Source: Intoshia linei (lineage: Eukaryota; Orthonectida; Rhopaluridae). From it: a stretch of DNA of 33,533 nt. A program made the position numbers and the translations under genes. The stretch is taken from NCBI GenBank assembly GCA_001642005.1, contig LWCA01000298.1:1-33533 (forward strand), read 5' to 3'. Shown here one piece after another: positions 31,501-33,533 of the stretch; positions within the stretch are counted from its first letter, which is position 1, and the number at the start of each line of letters is the position of its first letter. Under the pieces are notes generated by a model. It was not told the origin of the DNA. It worked only from the letters and a program-made list of their open reading frames with translations, and did not search any database.

Positions 31501-32476
31501 TCAGTTTTTGTAGACATCCAAGTACATTATCTGTACTTACTGGTTTAAATTTTTCTATTGATACACATTCCACTAACGAAGAAACTAGAAATGGACATTT
31601 TGACAAATAGCTTCGACCTAAAATATAGATATGATACATTAATTTATTTGTATACATTTTGTACTTACAGTAATAAAAAAATTATATGTTAATTTTATAC
31701 ATTAGCTTTCATCTTATTTCCTCACATTTTTCAATTATAAATTAAAAAATTACCAATATAATATGATGCCAATAGATTCAGAAAAGAAAGATACTGATCA
31801 AGTAGAATTGGATCTATTAATTTAATATTTTTATAAAAAGCATATTGATTATTTTTTAATAGTAATCCAAGTATATCGTTTTTCACATAAATGTTGATGA
31901 CTTTTTTTCTATTTTCAATTTCTCTATGAGTCAATTGCTAAAATCATCAATGATACTATAAGAACCAGTGATTCTCAATATTTTTCAAAAATATCGGAAA
32001 GTTCAATTTAAAAAAATTGTCCTTTATCTCAATGTGTTTTTATCTCTTATTAATTAATTTAATAATAAATTTAATAGTACTATTTTGTATATTCTTTAAA
32101 TTATTACTTTTTTAAATTTCCCGGGAAATTACCATCAGTACCCCTATTTACATATCTATAATGCAAGATTTTGTTTAAATTACCCACTAAATCCAAATTC
32201 AAATTAATTTTATAAAAATTTAAAAAAGTATATTCATGTTCACTCATTAAAGTTTACTGAGTGGTCACTGGTTTTTCATTTTTTAACATTTTATAAATGA
32301 ATTTTCAATTAAATGAAATACAGTAATATTTTAAAATTAATAAAAATAATACCCATCTCAACGCTTGAAGTAGCAATGCAGTTGAAATGTTTTCTTTAGT
32401 GTTATTTATTTTGTAGATACATAAAGTGTATTTTATTTTGTTGTAATTTAAATATTCCACTTCTACTAGTTCTGAA
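28524..32476 (-). CDS. ARMC9: ARMC9 (LisH/armadillo ciliary protein), N-terminal part not found
   Basis: ARMC9 localises to the ciliary basal body and, in humans, its loss causes Joubert syndrome. Exons on the minus strand: 32476-32353 (ISTALLLQALRW), 31937-31754 (RKKVINIYVKNDIL), 31617-31494 (DNVLGCLQKLSLR), 31139-30991 (SYTLDYASSLLMNISLQ), 30914-30844, 30718-30644 (YIHASIYGLL), possibly a 9-nt exon 30140-30132, 29911-29824 (LNYIIQLIQ), 29777-29686 (acidic NSDDDYDEND) and 28982-28524. Order and motifs match human ARMC9 from its QALRW motif to the acidic stretch after IIKQLN. The N-terminal LisH half (about 330 residues in human) is not visible upstream; it may lie beyond the window. A 17-nt exon at 32535-32519 is possible. 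Introns are longer than in KAP3 (46 to about 700 nt), partly from MITE insertions. Confidence 0.85.
29216..29525. mobile_element. hAT MITE, 310 bp, in an ARMC9 intron, perfect 8-bp duplication
   Basis: It begins CAGGGGTCGGCAACC and ends GGTTACCGACCCCTG, a near-perfect inverted pair with the hAT consensus CAGGG start. It is flanked on both sides by ATGTAAAT (29208-29215 and 29526-29533), an exact 8-bp target-site duplication. Inside there are degraded fragments such as TGGTGGCCCTTTG and GGGGCCAGTG near the ends and no coding sequence. It sits in the intron between the acidic exon and the last ARMC9 exon. Confidence 0.92.
30176..30622. mobile_element. hAT MITE, 447 bp (family D), in an ARMC9 intron, perfect 8-bp duplication
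   Basis: It begins CAGGGGTTTCCAAAGT and ends TTTGGGAACCCCTG. The flanks are ATCTAAAT at 30168-30175 and again at 30623-30630, an exact 8-bp duplication. The body is collinear with 12429-13067 and lacks its two internal insertions. It lies 21 nt inside the intron that follows the exon ending at 30644. No transposase. Confidence 0.92.
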
Positions 32477-32535
32477 CTAAAAAATAGTTGTTTTTACCAG
32501 TATGAATCAATTATTAACAAAATAGATGATTCTTT

Positions 32536-33060
32536 CTATAAAATCTTTTGATAACCTCTTATAACCCCAAAAATATAAATTTATTTTAAAAATTATTTAT
32601 ATTAAATTAATAACGTCGATTATTATTTGGTTTGACGTCCCTTTCCAATACATATTGTGTATTACACAATGTTCTTGATTCGTGTTACTACATGTATGGT
32701 TTGAAAAGTTGATGGTCTGAAAATTTTTATAATGCGGCCCGCCACGTATTTAAGTTTTACATAGTTGATATAGACTATTTTATATATCACATACGTATGG
32801 ATACAATACGACATACATATAAGTTAGGGTGTCAACTTCTTTTGTTTTTTTCCGTTTTTGATAAACGTGTAAATTTAAATTGAATTAAAATTTTTTTTTA
32901 GGCATATAACCGTAAAAAAATTATAAAAATAATCTTAAACGAATTCGCGGAGCACGTTTTAATATTTATAATAAAAAAAAATTGTATTTCACACTAATTT
33001 ATGTTTTAATAATTTTAAAATTCAGTATGTTCATTTGTTCACAATTGAGTTCAAGTATAT
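32536..33060. other. Gene-free region with a hAT-like GC patch
   Basis: No supported frame. TGCGGCCCGC near 32736 matches the patch near 10292 and is typical of hAT-related sequence, but no inverted repeats or duplications could be placed. If ARMC9 continues, this would be intron. Confidence 0.35.
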
Positions 33061-33533
33061 CGTAATAAATTAGATAATATTTTTTCGGTCACAAAAGATG
33101 ATCAATCTAAGACACACTTTGAGGATATTAAATTTCTTAATTTTCAAAATCATGGAATTTGTTCAATGCCATCCACTACTATAAATCATCCATACTTTGA
33201 ATCAATTAGAAAATCAATTGATATCGAAAAAAAACAAAAACAAATCGAATGAGAAATTGGAAATTATAAAAACATTACACTCATATACATTCTAACAAAG
33301 ATTCAATTTATTCTACAAGTGATGATATGGCTTATTTTGATTTGTCTAACCTAAAACAAAAATCTTCATGGCGGTCATATGATAAAAAAATGTTTCACTC
33401 CGTGGAGATGCAGATTTGCTTTGTATATATCACGAAAGAATCAGGAAAAAAGAAATTTCCAAAGAAATGAAGATTATACAATATTTAAAACAATGGTAAA
33501 TGATGTTTCAAATGTTGTGGTTTATTTTGATTC
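33061..33533 (+). pseudogene. Possible coding stretch, unidentified, frame-interrupted
   Basis: Three plus-strand segments look like protein in different frames: from about 33090 (SKTHFEDIKFLNFQNHG, then SMPSTTINHPYFESIRKS), from about 33295 (SIYSTSDDMAYFDLSNLKQK) and from about 33405 (GDADLLCIYHERIRKKE). A TGA after an A-run and frame changes separate them. They may be exons of a gene continuing to the right, with introns I failed to place, or a decayed pseudogene or transposon gene. I do not recognise the family. Confidence 0.3.

Noticed and set aside
32477-32497. A 21-nt intron upstream of the exon at 32476.
   Set aside because: GT and AG are present, but 21 nt is well below other introns here; an alternative 42-nt intron (32518-32477) with a 17-nt exon is in better agreement.
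1-33533. CRISPR arrays, rRNA, tRNA and bacterial-type operon signals.
   Set aside because: Repeats here are dispersed transposons and minisatellites without spacer structure, and no RNA gene fold was recognised by eye; a covariance-model scan would be needed to exclude small RNA genes.

Overview
This window is nuclear DNA of an animal. It is very AT-rich, its genes are split by GT-AG introns that are mostly about 30 to 50 nt long, and its recognisable proteins are metazoan (VPS18, kinesin-associated protein 3, ARMC9, PTCD1, a TRIM-NHL protein). Two of these, KAP3 and ARMC9, act in cilia, so the organism almost certainly builds cilia. Such uniformly tiny introns with high AT content would suit a reduced parasitic invertebrate such as an orthonectid or dicyemid. 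That placement is inference only; no marker in the window proves it.

Layout. 1-2049 (-): 5' two fifths of a VPS18 gene, running off the left edge. 2219-2709: decayed hAT transposon. 3804-6581 (+): complete KAP3 gene of 18 exons. 6775-8974 (-): an unrecognised Asn/Ser-rich protein. 9000-15000: a gene-free, transposon-rich block with two hAT-type elements, a pogo-related end fragment and a Ty3/gypsy integrase fragment. 15039-16838 (-): a cytosolic-looking 5'-nucleotidase-family phosphoesterase. 17250-19030: a decayed pogo/Tigger-like transposon. 19309-19461: a small MITE flanked by TA. 19571-20989 (+): PTCD1-like PPR protein. 21526-22120 (+): a calmodulin-like EF-hand protein. 23262-23840: a dispersed repeat and an A/C-rich minisatellite. 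23989-26813 (-): a TRIM-NHL protein whose reading frame is broken by one base. 27385-27856 (-): unidentified 3' exons. 28524-32476 (-): the ARMC9 gene without its N-terminal part, with two hAT MITEs inserted in its introns, both with perfect 8-bp target-site duplications. 33061-33533: an unidentified, possibly coding, frame-interrupted stretch.

The genes do not form one pathway. VPS18 serves endolysosomal fusion, KAP3 and ARMC9 serve cilia, PTCD1 serves mitochondrial RNA, and TRIM-NHL proteins usually act as post-transcriptional regulators or E3 ligases. The most distinctive signals are the near-constant intron length, the intronic hAT MITEs and the frame break inside the first B-box of the TRIM-NHL gene. 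I saw no rRNA, tRNA, CRISPR array or prokaryotic operon signals, and no obviously novel multi-gene system. Exon boundaries were worked out by hand from frame, GT-AG signals and remembered family sequences; no alignment or search was run.
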